Source: Durusdinium trenchii (Eukaryota > Sar > Dinophyceae > Suessiales > Symbiodiniaceae). From it: 64,000 nt of DNA. The stretch is from positions 438,033 to 502,032 of the forward strand of contig CAXAMN010028839.1 in the NCBI GenBank assembly GCA_963970005.1, in the 5' to 3' direction. The stretch's first letter is position 1; each line of letters opens with the position of its first letter. Of this stretch, positions 35,377 through 47,196 are shown piece by piece. Made by a program: the position numbers and the translations under genes. Below the pieces are notes generated by a model. It did not search any database, was not told the origin of the DNA, and saw only the letters and a list, made by a program, of their open reading frames with translations.

Positions 35377-36510
35377 CCTGCCATCAGGAGGCGAGGATTT
35401 ATTTGGTGACATGAAGCATTGTGCAACTGCCCTGCCCCACCCATAAAGCAAATAATCTCCAGCGTACCAGCTCATTAGCCTACAACCCAGCAATTCCGGG
35501 ACCTTGTTACAAATCTCTTGGACCCAGGACTTCTTTAGAACAAATATTATAATCCTGGCGCTCACCGTAATAGTAGACCAGCAAACAACGCGGCGGGCAA
35601 AATGCAAACGGTAACTCACGACGGGTCTAAACTCACAAAAACTACAAGTAATATGCTAAGTGTTGCATCCGCATGTGCCCTTGCAAACTGTTCTTCTCTG
35701 AGACCTTTTTCCCGAGCAGCCGCTTCTATTCGCACATTTCGGTCGTTGCAGTGGGCATACAATTGCCCATTGGCACCGCTTGGAGACCCATCATGAGCAC
35801 CAAGAAATTGGGCAGCCAGTTGGCCAGAAAGTGTGAAGTCGTTGCCACCCTGTGGCAAACATGCCACAGTAACCCATAAGGTTGGGGATGGAAATCATCC
35901 AAAATGCCATCGATCAAAGGCTTGGATGATTTGGCTGCGCTTTGGACACCTCATCACCCGGTTCTTCACGCGCTTCTTCAACCAAAAATTGATGCGTGGC
36001 TCTGGGCAGGGCCGATCGAAGAAGAAGACCTTCGAGTGAATGACAACTTGAGCAGCAATTTTTTGGACTTGTTGACAGAGCATGCCTTGCGTCCTCATCG
36101 TGTTGTTTCCTTTGTTCAATATCTTTGGCTTCTTCATCAACTTGACTTATATATACAAGAAAGAAGCTACTAGGGGCTCCTGGCATCGCTACTAGGAGCA
36201 AGGACGCTACTAGGGGCTCCTGGTCGTACTACTAGGAGCAAGAAGCTATTATTAGGAACTAGGAACAAGAAATGTCACCAGTTCTCTGTTTGTTTCACCT
36301 GTTGTGCACGTGCTCACGCCTCAAGTGGGCCCAACGGGACCGCTGTCAATGTCCGCCTCCGATTTCCTCCTCCGCAGTTGTTCTTCCAAACGTCGGAGCT
36401 TGCCCTGAAGACGGTCGAGCAGCAGAGAGGTGGGTGTTTGACGACCCACCTGTGCCCTGCATCTCTCCATGCATGTCCAACCCTTTGCTGAAAAGAAGAT
36501 AAAAGCATGA
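35377..36510 (-). CDS. Possible multi-exon gene with a coiled-coil segment
   Basis: Minus-strand exon-like segments: about 36500-36330 (SLLLDRLQGKLRRLEEQLRR, a good coiled-coil heptad pattern); about 36145-35915 (VDEEAKDIEQRKQHDEDARH and following); 35849 to about 35655, preceded by a clean CAG acceptor (GGNDFTLSGQLAAQFLGAHD, then a helical Glu/Arg/Ala stretch); and about 35550-35377. The segments are separated by CTACTAG arrays and noise. Exact joins and a start were not resolved. A plus frame over the second segment (35904-36173) is also open and protein-like, so the strand of that part is uncertain. No family recognised. Confidence 0.35.
36161..36270. repeat. CTACTAG-module array
   Basis: Plus-sense units: GAAGCTACTAGGGGCTCCTG, GCATCGCTACTAGGAGCAAG, GACGCTACTAGGGGCTCCTG, GTCGTACTACTAGGAGCAAG, AAGCTATTATTAGGAAC. 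Two alternating tails (GGGCTCCTGGCATC and GAGCAAG) are attached to the same core. Confidence 0.94.
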
Positions 36511-36517
36511 TTCATAT

Positions 36518-36695
36518 ACAAGGACGCTACTAGGGGCGCTCCTGGCCTTACTACAAGGAGCAAGAAGCTACCAGTAACAAAGGGCATTGCTACTAGGACC
36601 AAGGAAGCTACTAGGGGCGCTCCTGGCCTTACTACTAACAACAAGAAGCTACTAGTAACAAAGGGCATCGCTACTAGGAGCAAGGATGCTACTAG
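36518..36695. repeat. CTACTAG-module array
   Basis: The longest uninterrupted plus-sense array, about 175 bp. Units carry tails GGGCGCTCCTGGCCTTACTA, GAGCAAG, TAACAAAGGGCATT/C and GACCAAGGAA in mixed order, so the array is a mosaic instead of a simple tandem repeat. Confidence 0.94.
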
Positions 36696-36769
36696 GGTGG
36701 AGGCCAATAATTTTGGAATTGTCTTGGGGTCAACAGTCAACCTATTCGACGACTGTGACTATCCAGTTG

Positions 36770-36790
36770 ATCTCTCTCTCTCTCTCTCCC
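36770..36790. repeat. (CT)n microsatellite
   Basis: About ten CT units next to the CTACTAG array; AT-rich TATATA runs follow at 36882-36900. Confidence 0.9.
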
Positions 36791-37329
36791 ATCGTCTTCG
36801 GACCAAAGTCTGCCCCAGCCAGGCTGAGGGCACTTGATTGATATCTGTTCTCTTATGATGCAGTAGTCATGCAATTTAATTATATATATATTATATATAT
36901 AGATGTAGTTTAATTATAGTATTGTAGTCATCTCTACACTATGCACCTCATTCTTGGTGCGTCCAAAGAGCTGAGTTGGACCGGTTGGACTAAGTAAAAG
37001 AATCTTCGACAAACTGCAAATATGTTGAACAAACGTGATCAAAACCAATCAAGGTCCACTCCCCTACAAACAGCCAAAGGATGCCAAAGGTCGTTCACCT
37101 TCTTGCAGTCCCACAAGTTATCAGCATACCCGACTGATTTCAGACTTCAGATCTTTCAGAGTCAGATGAGGTGCGCAGACTTCATCACCTCCCCTTGCGC
37201 CATGGGAGATCCTTGGTCGAACCGGCCAAGCGAGCTCGACAGCATGCTGTCCCGTCAAGGCTTTCTCTGAGATCACACCCCTCAGTCTGACATGGTCAAC
37301 TCCTTTGTCGGAACCATGATGTGATTGTG

Positions 37330-40300
37330 AAGCTGTGGCCAGTGCCAAGATTCATAGAGGCCTTTTGCAACCACAGCTCAGCTGCTTCTGCTTTTCCAGC
37401 ACCAAGAAAGGCCTGCAAAACATTTGAACAAGTGAGGCCAAGTTGAACAAAACCCAACGCTTTTGTTCAGCTGGGAGGCCCTGTGCAACCCCTGCACCTG
37501 AATCAACCCACTATCTCTAGTGATAGTGATCTGGAAGGATGTCAGTCATCCCTGGAGAACGTCTGGGCAGTCCTTTGGTGAGTAGCTAAGAGAAGGAGTC
37601 ATCACAGCCACCTGCCTCAATCACGGCGCCATAAGCGCCAATCCCCAGCTGAACATTGCGCTGCTCGAATCTTTTCAGTGTTGCTTCTGCTGCCTCAATT
37701 CAACCCTGAATCCTCAAACAACACACTGCACCAATCTATGCAAGCTGGCAACGAAGGTTTGAAGCTCCCACTGGCCAAAGAAGATCCAATGAATGGTCTT
37801 TAACTGATGCTCCACTCGCACAATGATGCTTAAGGCCACTTGTTGCCTGACTGTCACGCAGCGCAAGCCCCTGCGATACGGATTGCAGGCAAGCCGCAAA
37901 TGGCCGCCTGGCCCTCGCATAGCTATTGATAACGGCCACCACCTTGCAAGTTTGGTCACATGCCACAGTCCGACCAGCCCAGGAAAAGGAGTGAGAAAGT
38001 AATGATGAAGCTGGAGCTGCTTGCTTGCGACTTCATGGTCTGAACATGCTTCAAATTGACCTCTTGTCTCTAGTTGAAAGTTCATTCAAAGCTGCTTGCT
38101 CACCCTCTCGTACGTCTCGTAGCAGAATGCTTGGCCGAGTTCTCTCTTGGGACCTGGCACTGGCCTCCGTGGGCGCAAGACGTTCCCGGTGCATCCTGAG
38201 GCACTTAAACTCTGTGACACTGTAATAAAAACACAGTCATGACTATATATAACCCCAGAACAAATTCTGTAAAAATACAAAAGAAAACCTCTGACACCTC
38301 TACATTTTACATCAAGAAACGCTACAACATGCAGTTTCACTGCATCAAGAACTTGACCCCGACTGCGCCGAATCCTACATTAGCAGGCTGAAACAAAACA
38401 GCTGGATGGCTCAGGATGCCGCAAGAACAACCTGTTATTGTTTTTCATTGCCCCTGTGCCAAGGATCATTGCAAGCCAACCTTCCGCTTCAGATGCATCC
38501 TGCCCCTCTGCAAAAGATTGAACCAGCATCTGGTGCAGCCTGCCATCATTTGAAGGCCTGACAGATGATCCGCGGGTGCGCTACGCCGTTACGCAAGATC
38601 CAGTCAAATTGAGTCATTCGGCATTCTCAAAAGGATGGAATATCAGCATTCGGCAACTACCCAATTGTTCCATATTATTCATTCCAACTGGATCTCTTCA
38701 CCTGTTCTTTTTTCAACTGCGGCTTCAAAAACATCTCGAGTACAGCTACACAATGCACCCTGCGCTTATCAATAGTAGCCTGCTTTGCAACACCTGTTTC
38801 GCCAACTTTCTTGCTGCTTCCATGTTGCCCTGTGAGGCCTCAACCCAATCACTGGGAGCAGCCGCAAGTGCACACACCAGCCAGGAAAAAAAAAACAACT
38901 CGCGTGTGTCAAGGGCTTTGGGCTCGCAGCGGGCCGACATTCAATTCTGAATGCAAGTCTTCGCCGAGCAACATGAGCACAAATGAGAGAAATGAAAGCC
39001 ATAGTGGGCGGCCTACGTGCAGTGGACAAACTATTGGGCTTGTATGCAAATAAACTTCAAAACTTCCGAACTGGCCTTGCATGATGCACAGGTCTCATTC
39101 AATGTTCTGGTCGTCTAGAAGGATTTCTACAACCCTATATTCCCATCCGCCTGAGCCCTGCAGACATCATGGTCGACATCAAGTCGTCGGCATCGTTCAC
39201 CTGCTCAGCCTTGAATGATTATTCGACCAATGGACAATAAACCTCGAACACAGTGGGGCCTTGGCTTTGGTCCAAAAACCTCCTTTTCATATATACCCTG
39301 GAACCTCTGGACCAGCAAGGGGTTGGAAATGCAGCTCTTTGGCCAGCTTGAACTACAAAGCTTCTCCAATCATGTGCAAGATCTGAAGTACAATGAGATA
39401 CAATGAGGCAATGTCAAGCGGCATTCTTCAAGCACAATCTCACCACGAAGCTGACACTGCGGGCTTTGGAGCTACCCGTAGTCAACCTGAGCCACCGAGG
39501 CAGTTGCGGTCAACGTCCCAACTGCACGGGCTCAGTGTGTCTCTGGCTCGCATCAGTCGAGCGTCTCAAGCCGTGGTAGAACATCACACCAACGTCTTCC
39601 CCCCACCAAGAAACCAAGATCGGCTGAACGCTCGAGGCTTTTGGCAACAACTCCAAGGGGAGGTGCCAGACTGGGTTCACCCCAGGCCTGGCACCAACAG
39701 TGGCCCCTCTAAAAACGCCACTTGGGGTGGAAGGATAGAAGCTGCAACTGCCACACCCCACACTGAGGCGGGCGGGGTCAAATTTTTGTTGCAGGACGCC
39801 TGTCAACAAACACCTGTTCAATACAGACACATCCTGACAAGGTCAAAAGCCATAGAGGTGGTGGGAACCCTCGGTGTGATAGCTAATGCGCCAATGCGCA
39901 ACGCCCCCGTACAAAAGCAGAATTCAGCATCACAGTTTCCAACACCTTCATGCGCGCAAAGACTTCCAAAGACTCGAAAATGCGAAACGTTTTGCCATGC
40001 GCAAAGAATCTAAACCGCTGTGGAGTGACAACCTTTGAGTCCATCTCATCCACCGCATGGCCTGCCAAAGAATGCAAGCCCGGAACTCGAAGGTGGTTCC
40101 GAGGCCATTCTCAAACATATGCATCAAAAAGGAGTGTGTACATATGTGTCTATACATATATATTATAAATACATACGTGCATATAATTACATCTAGTACA
40201 TATAGTATATCAAATATGTATGCAATATATATTTATATCATTGAAAGCATTCGAATATTCTATATATATATATACAAATATTTACATAATTCAATAGGCC

Positions 40301-40357
40301 CACATCAATACTCATTACAATCTACTACTACTACTACTACTCCTCCTCCTCCTCCTC

Positions 40358-40390
<33 letters not shown>

Positions 40391-41110
40391 AACCGAGCCA
40401 TGATCAGAAAACTTTCTGTCATCACATACCCATCCATGTTGTGCCTTGGATGTCTGCATCTTCTGCTTACATCGGAGCAGTTCAGTGGCCTCAATGCGCT
40501 CCAGCCAATAGCCGGCCTCACGGCGGCACCCGTGGCGCCGAGCGATCACAACATGCTCATCATGGGCAAACGGCAAACAAGGCTGCGGCTACCAGAAGTC
40601 TCACTTTACCGACATGAACGGATAACCCAACAAGTTCATGCAAATTCAATTGCTGCCATTCTGATCACTATGTATCAGGCCCCACGTGGTGGATAAGAAC
40701 ACTACTAGCAACAAATAGCCTTTGGCCGCTGGTTGAAGGAGGTACAGTAACAGAACCAGATCTCTCAAACAATCCCCATACTTGCCTTCTCAAGGGATGT
40801 TGCCGTGAAGCCGCCTACCGCAAGCCAAGCTCGCACGAGCAGAGCAGCCGTGTCCTCTTGAGCTTTGCTCTCAGGAGTCGACCTCATGACCAGATCCGAA
40901 AAACAGCTCAAACGTGGCATTGCAGCACCTGCACTGCATGAATAATATTGTTTAAAAGTGCAGAGTCAAATGTTTCAATGATCCGACGGTGGTTTGTGCT
41001 CTTCTGTCCAATTTCAGACAAGCCACTGGATCCACGCGCGGCCCAAATCATCTGCCCATGCCAGCTCGCCTCCTCTCACGTAGTCCTTCAGGGATTTTTC
41101 TTGCTTGTTC
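37330..41110 (-). CDS. Second PPR-repeat gene (or two adjacent ones), exon order partly resolved
   Basis: PPR-like helices recur on the minus strand in transcription order: about 41110-41025 (KDYVRGGELAWADDLGRAWI), 40940-40780 (SKAQEDTAALLVRAWLAVGG), about 40600-40467 (RHGCRREAGYWLERIEATEL, followed by a GTAAGC donor), 39208-39140 (AEQVNDADDLMSTMMSAGLR), about 38880-38790 (EASQGNMEAARKLAKQVLQ), about 38560-38400 (QSFAEGQDASEAEGWLAMIL), 37966-37740 (VINSYARARRPFAACLQS), 37690-37590 (ATLKRFEQRNVQLGIGAYGA) and about 37410-37330 (GAGKAEAAELWLQKASM). The A/E-x-x-W-L pattern is that of dinoflagellate PPR repeats. Splice junctions were not all set and the start is unknown. Expected role: sequence-specific RNA binding, probably in plastid or mitochondrion. 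Confidence 0.6.
40322..40391. repeat. Compound trinucleotide repeat (CTA)n(CTC)n(CTG)n
   Basis: Three adjoining triplet runs of about 6, 7 and 9 units, just downstream (minus) of the PPR exon near 40.5 kb and its GTAAGC donor, so within an intron. Read through on minus it would give poly-Gln then poly-Glu. Confidence 0.95.
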
Positions 41111-41134
41111 ATCTGAGGATCTAAGGATGTCTTA

Positions 41135-41345
41135 GGTGACGGGGGCCCACCCAGGCTGGGACGGTGGTGACACTCTCTCTCTCTCTCTCCTGGACGATCC
41201 GCGCCAGGAGCACATCGCTGTGACCCGGAGCCAAGCGCAGAACCTCAGAGACATTCTCCGAGGCCTCGATGTTGCCAACATGGTCGGGGCGGTTCTCCTT
41301 GGGCCGGGGCCCGTGAACTTTAATGAGTGTCGGCCCGTCAGTGTT
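41135..41345 (-). CDS. Exon-like segment, family unknown
   Basis: Minus frame with good codon balance: PTLIKVHGPRPKENRPDHVG, then NIEASENVSEVLRLAPGHSD and VLLARIVQE, ending at a (GA)n tract (41173-41191 as CT on plus). The plus strand is also open (41136-41414), so strand is not certain; minus is favoured by neighbouring gene direction. It could be a 5' exon of the PPR series or a separate gene. Confidence 0.3.
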
Positions 41346-41687
41346 CCCCGCACATTCATGCACATTGGTTACTTGCAAAGGGATTTAACAAGACAGGCTC
41401 TGGGAGCAACATGACCCAACGCGCCACAAGTTGGTGAGATATGCCATGACATGCTCACATGTCAACTGCTACTTTCCACATCGAGTGAAATCCGACTTGG
41501 CCATGCTCCTTTTGTTGCGCATGGCGCCCGGATAGCCCTCTTGATGCTACGCATGGCCAAACAGCCCACAAAGCCAGGCGTGGGCGTGGCTGCCAGAAAG
41601 GTGTCGAAGGAGCCGCTGCGACGAAAGCGGACATGTGCATCGGCGGCCTGCAGGAGCGGATTGGCAAGGCAATCTTCTTCTTATGAA

Positions 41688-41755
41688 GAAGAAGCTACTA
41701 TGTAGTAACAAGGGCATCGCTACTAGTAACAAAGGGCATTACTACGAGTAGCAAT
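41688..41755. repeat. CTACTAG-module patch
   Basis: Short plus-sense patch: GAAGCTACTATGTAGTAACA, AGGGCATCGCTACTAGTAAC, AAAGGGCATTACTACGAGTA. Contains the TAACAAGGGCATC tail type. Confidence 0.9.
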
Positions 41756-43800
41756 TACAACATCCAAGAACCAGCAAGTCTGGCTTGTCTGCTCTGCATG
41801 TTCTGTCTATTGTGTTGATTGGGGTGTACTTCTCGCCTTAAGGATCCTTAGGATTACTATATAAAGCTAGGATGTCCTGGACCTCTACATCGCGTTTTGC
41901 TTGCTTGATGCATGCATTATATACAGACATTGTGAGTGTTTTGGCATCAATGCTGGGAAGTCGCGTGTGATAGCTTTGCTACGTGGCATACAGTAGGAAT
42001 GTTATTTTGGTGTTACATGCTCAATCGTTGCACCAAGCAAAAATGGCTGAATGAAACCGTCCAGATTTCACAAGTAGAAGCACCACTCTGAGAACGATTC
42101 AAATGCATGTCTAAAAGCACCTTGACAAACCACGCGAACGTGTATATATATACTTATTGTTGTATAACTATATATATATAGTTAATACAGGCTGCGGGAG
42201 GGCAACCTCAGCAACACGATTTGACTCCAGCCAGAGTCTTCCAATCTGACAAGTTGTGGGTGGCCTGGATGCCCAGCGCAGGCTCACTTCCATGGCTGAT
42301 CAGCCGCCACACAGTTCCCGGCTCCATGTCGCAAAAAATGTGTGTGTGTGCAATAGTCATCGCCCACTTCAAAAACACTGCCAATGACGAAATCTCCAGG
42401 TCGTCGTCTCAGTACGCCACGCAGCCACAGCATGGTTCATTCTACATGTGCAGCTGTGCTTGGACCTCGTTTTTTGATCTCTCATGATCTCTCATTGTGT
42501 TCCGCTTGGAGCTTGCCCTTCTTTGGGCGAGGTCAAACCAAGAAGCTTTCACCTGTCTCGCCATCAGCAACCAGGAACAAAAGCAAAACACCTCCGAATC
42601 AAAGCTGAGTTTCGAAACGATGTTTCACTCAGGTGATGATGTGACTGCCTACTTCAACGAACAAGCAAATTTCAAGGGCGAATGGCACCTTCTCGCCGGA
42701 GCCCTTCAATCACCGCCTTGGGGAATTGCTCACGCTTCAGCTCGTTCTTGGGAACTAACCTTGGACAGCCGTCGGCGTGGCAGCCTGCCTCTTGTAGAAT
42801 ATGATTTGGCTTTTGAATTTTGGTGGTTACCACATATCACCACAACATCCACAACACATCATCTTATTGACAACTACATGCTTTCAATGCGATAGCTGGG
42901 ATCTGTGTGTTTGGATGAATGCGACAAAAAATGAAATGTGAAGTGACCTCAAACTTACAGCAAGTGTTGTATGGCATGGATGATTTTGAAAGGTCATGAG
43001 AAGCTTGAATCTGGGATCGGTACTTGAAGCTCTTGTTATCAGCAGTTTGAATCTCAGCATGGATCGCAAGCAGTTCAGAGCCGACCCCGGCGTATCGGAT
43101 TCAGTAGGTCTGCAGGTTTGACACGCCTTGCATTTGTCTACGGTCTACGAAGATTTTTGAGGTTCTTCGCTGCAATTTTGTTTCATGAACACTTGAAGTC
43201 TCTTGGTCAAGGGCTCGCCGCTGACACCCCGGCCAAGGCAAGCACCGGAATATAGCATCCCTCTTCTTCATCGACGACCATCCGCCTCGCCATCCAGCCC
43301 ACGATATTCTCAACGGGAGTTATGCTCGAGTCTCATTACATCAACTGCACCCAAACGGATTCAAACTAGCCGCAATGACCCGGCATCCAACATCATCCAA
43401 CAACGGAAACTGATAGCAATGGCGGGGGCCTGCTTTGAAGAGCGGATTTCTCGGCCGCTTCAGCCTGCAGTTCAGATGCAAACTAGGTACACGGCGGATA
43501 GACGGCCGTGGTGTAAATCAATCATGGTCGTGGGTTAATCATGTCGAAATGTGTGTAATTCCATTAGGAATGATGTGCTCAACGTTTCATCAGTGGAATC
43601 ATGGTCAATTCCAAGCAGATTTGCTTGAAATGAGAGTTTCGCTGAGGCGAAATGCTGATTTCGAAGCATTTTCGAAAAAACTACGTACAGTAACTAATTG
43701 GGCCGTCGGAAAAAGTTGCGACTTTCAGTCTTCACAAGAGCTCCTCCAAGCGGCGCAAGAACTGAGCCGGTGTGGCATAGGTCAAGCTTTGGGGCAGCAA
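41756..43800. other. Stretch without recognised gene
   Basis: No family resemblance. TATATA runs occur at 42143-42182. A plus frame 43435-43980 contains a helical, protein-like stretch (SQELLQAAQELSRCGIGQAL) that opposes the general gene direction and has no recognised domain. A GTGTGTGTG run lies near 42341. Confidence 0.3.
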
Positions 43801-43807
43801 CTGAACA

Positions 43808-43984
43808 CAGCATCCACTTCATGCAGCAAGTGCAACCGAACGTTAACATGCCCCACCCCACCCCACCCCCCACCCCACCCCATTCCCACACGTAGCATCA
43901 ACTTCACGCAGCAAGTGCAACCGTACGTTAACATGCCCCACCCCACCCCACCCCACCCCCCACCCCATTCCCACACGTAGCATC
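43808..43984. repeat. Two tandem copies of a unit of roughly 90 bp with a CCCCA-rich core
   Basis: Each copy reads GCAGCAAGTGCAACCGWACG, TTAACATG, a run of CCCCACCCCA, CATTCCCACACGTAGCATC. The copies differ by one base outside the C-rich part and by the number of CCCCA units. The G-rich complement on minus has several GGGG runs in close spacing. Confidence 0.9.
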
Positions 43985-44147
43985 CACATCCCCCTCAAGC
44001 AAACATGCAAAAACGACAGCGTAGAAAACGAACAATCAATAAAAAAGCAAGAAAACACCATGGCCGTCTATCAGCCGTGGGCCAACTACATGTGGCCAGA
44101 ATTGTAAGCACTTCTCGCGAAGTTGTACAATTATGTACAATTATATA

Positions 44148-44255
44148 TAGGAGCAAGGACGCTACTAGGAGCTCCTGGCCATACTACTAGGAGCAAGAAG
44201 CTACTAGGAACAAAGGGCATCACTAGTAGGAGCAAGGACGCCACTAGGAATAATA
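44148..44255. repeat. CTACTAG-module array
   Basis: Plus-sense units: GAGCAAGGACGCTACTAGGA, GCTCCTGGCCATACTACTAG, GAGCAAGAAGCTACTAGGAA, CAAAGGGCATCACTAGTAGG, AGCAAGGACGCCACTAGGAA. A variant tail GAGCTCCTGGCC is seen only here. Confidence 0.93.
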
Positions 44256-45109
44256 TACATGTACAACTCCCAAGGGGCATGGATCGTATACACAGCGACA
44301 TTCATCATCATGTTCAAAACCAACTGCTTATAATATGGCATGCCGATTCCACCCGCCTCCTTGTGCCATGGATTTGGAACAAGGCGTGTCATGGCGGTGA
44401 CTGGATCTGCGGCTCTATCTTCTTGAGCCTCAGCCTTTGCGATTGCCAAGGCCCATCTCAATCATGCTACGTACTCAATTTGTGGTAGCGAACGTGTTTT
44501 CCACCTCTGTGACAACCCGAAGCTGTCATATTGTATGCTGCCACCTAACAAAAACCCCGACTGGAATCGCGACAAGAACTGGAAAGAGCTTCGCAAATAG
44601 TGACAGGCAACAAAATGTCGACAACTCGTGTGCTCCATCGCAACGTTTTCCAAACAATCCAGAGAACAGTCAGATGTCTCAAAAGCGCGCATCGGGAACA
44701 AAGCCTGGGGCCAAACCTCGGCATCACCACACACATGCACCGGAAGAAGGGGTCCCAACGACCTCTCATCAGCCATGGTGACCTGGGAAACTAATGGAAC
44801 CTAAACATTTGGTGACATCGGCACAGTTGCCCCGCCCAGCTGGATGTGGGTAGTTTGCATTGCTAGCGAGAGGCGAGCACCCAAAGCTGACTGCAACTTC
44901 TCCGTGGCCACCTCAATACTCAACCAACTGAAAAAGGGTATTGGCTTGAGGGAAAATCTGGACCCCAAACGATTGAATTGTACAGGATCTATCGAGTATA
45001 ACTGGGGAGAGTGGTCAAGGAGACTGAAAGGAGACTGAACTGAACACCCTATTGCTCCTCTCACAGGTGACCGGTGCCCTGCCAGAGGGCCACATTGACA
45101 CTGTGCCAC
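44204..45109 (-). CDS. Exon-like segments, family unknown
   Basis: Minus-strand segments with protein-like composition: about 44920-44801 (EVATEKLQSALGARLSLAMQ), 44776-44462, and 44461 to about 44260 (MRWALAIAKAEAQEDRAADP). A CTACTAG array overlaps the last. No junctions were proven and no domain is recognised. Reported so the region is not read as empty. Confidence 0.25.
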
Positions 45110-47196
45110 TAAGAAGTATTGTCAACAACCGGTTTTCGATTTATCAGTCTAAACAAGGACATGAATCTGTCCCCCTGGTGTCTATGACTTCTTATCTGGC
45201 CAACACACCTACACTTCACAATCCTTCCATAGACGAGGGCTTCTCTTATAAGCATTGGAGGCTAGAAAGCATGCAGGTTTTAGCTTTAATGTTTGCATGA
45301 CATGCCTAAATCAAGTACCTAGAAGTAACGTATAGTCTACTCTATTGATTGAGGACTCTCAGTTACCCCAAGCCGTCAACTGATGCACCAACTTTTTCAG
45401 GATTGGCAGCGAAACCACACATCACCCTCAAGGTGGTTCTTTTGCAAGACTGTGACAAAGTTACTTATATATATAGAGAGAGAGACTATATATATTATAC
45501 CAGATCTGAGCCACAATTTGGTCCTCGTAACCTGCATTGACAATGCAAACCACGCCGCATATGCACCATTTGCAAGCGCCAAGGCCAAAGGCTTTCCACC
45601 AAGCCATGAATGAAGAAAACCTGCAGCAATCTACTAGACAAACAATTTGTCCAATCATTGTGCAAGCCTCACCTGGGTTAACTAAGTCCATCTTGTCATT
45701 GGGTCATGTGGTGGAGGAAGCATGTTATAGCATGCGGCGCGTGGACACTTCCTTTTTTTAGAAACCGCAACTACGCCACCATTCCATGCACGACTCAAGT
45801 CCTACAACGCAGCACCAGCTTGCAGAAGCAGCGAGGCAAAGCTATTGAGTACTCAAGAAATTTCAATGTTTAATGAAAGCCCCATCCAAGTCATTGCTTG
45901 GCGTTTCGAGATGTAAAGGTGAACCTTTGTGGTTTGCGGAACTTTATTGTTTCTGGCTGCTTCTGCTTGATATGAAGTCACCTCACACTTGCTTCTTCGG
46001 ACCTTCCGTGGGGCCACTGACTTTGCAGCGTTGCTGAGCCGCACGTAGCAGGGCTTCCTGACCATTGTTTGATGGCCCTTCCCACACACACTCAGGGTTT
46101 TTCAAGCGGCAGGTTTCCGCTGCCAAGTTCTATGTTTCTGCACCCAGGGCATGTGCTACAAAATCACATGTGTGGGTCCCAAAGTGGCCTTATTTAGCCA
46201 TGGATCTCACCACATTCGACCAGTAGCGTCGGGGCTCAACAACTCATGGAGGCATATTGCATCACCAGGCGTGCCTGGTGGTTGCGCTGTTGCAGGCTTC
46301 AGAGCTCACACTGGCTACAACCCCCAGAGAGAATAGGCAAGATGTATCACTGTTCCGTGCTGGCCTCAAAACAACACAAGAAACAGGTTAATCCAATAAG
46401 GAAACAACACAGCATCTGCTGAAGGCAGGACAGCCACTGCGTCTTCTTTGAAAGGGAATCCGCATTTGGGCAGACGGAAGGAAACACCCCAGATACACCG
46501 AAGTCAGGAACTGCAACGAAAAATCATCACAAACAAGAACAATCATGAACGCATAAATCAATATAAATCATAGAATGAATAATCCTCAACGCATGAGTCA
46601 TATAAGAACATAATGTCATGAGTTGCATATGAACATTTGATAACATTTGGAGTCATATGTTCGCTCCCGGTTTCAATTGGCGCCGTCGACCTACAGAGTC
46701 ATACAGAATCTCCGCGGAGTTGATGTGAGCGAAAGCCTCTCAGTATCCAGCATTATCGAAATCCCAGAAACCGATTCCTGTGCATGCTCGAAGCATTCAC
46801 AGGGCCCAGCTGCGAAGATAAGGAAGTGGACCTGCATTGAAATTATAATGAACATCTGGCCTGGCAAGAAGCTTGGAACCACTGAAGTAGGTGCGGGGAG
46901 TGGGTCCAAATCTGAACCTACACAGTCATGGTCTCACCAGGCCGAAAGAGGGTCCACCATTTGCATGCAAGGTAGGTGTCCACAATTCACGCAAACACTG
47001 CCCAAGCACAGCTCTGCAGCGGCGATCTGTGTGGGTTTCAGTTTGACAGGTCTCCTCCTGGTTAACATCGCCACGTGAAGAATATTGCAGGGAATCAGAC
47101 CCAGAAGGAAAGCATCAAACCCAAAAGAAACCCAATTTTGTTATTTTTTGGTGACATACATAAAAGAATGTTTTAAACACATTATATGACCCTCGA
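45110..47196. other. Stretch with little coding evidence
   Basis: A minus frame at 45853-46089 is basic and protein-like (e.g. NAAKSVAPRKVRRSKCEVTS) but has no known domain. A plus frame 46647-47078 is open without motifs. A GA/TA-rich stretch lies at 45465-45500. Confidence 0.3.

Noticed and set aside
36321..36740. Minus frame with repeated LLLVAMP/GAPSS-like text as a protein
   Set aside because: The N-terminal two thirds translate CTACTAG arrays; only the last coiled-coil segment near 36330-36500 was kept as a candidate exon.
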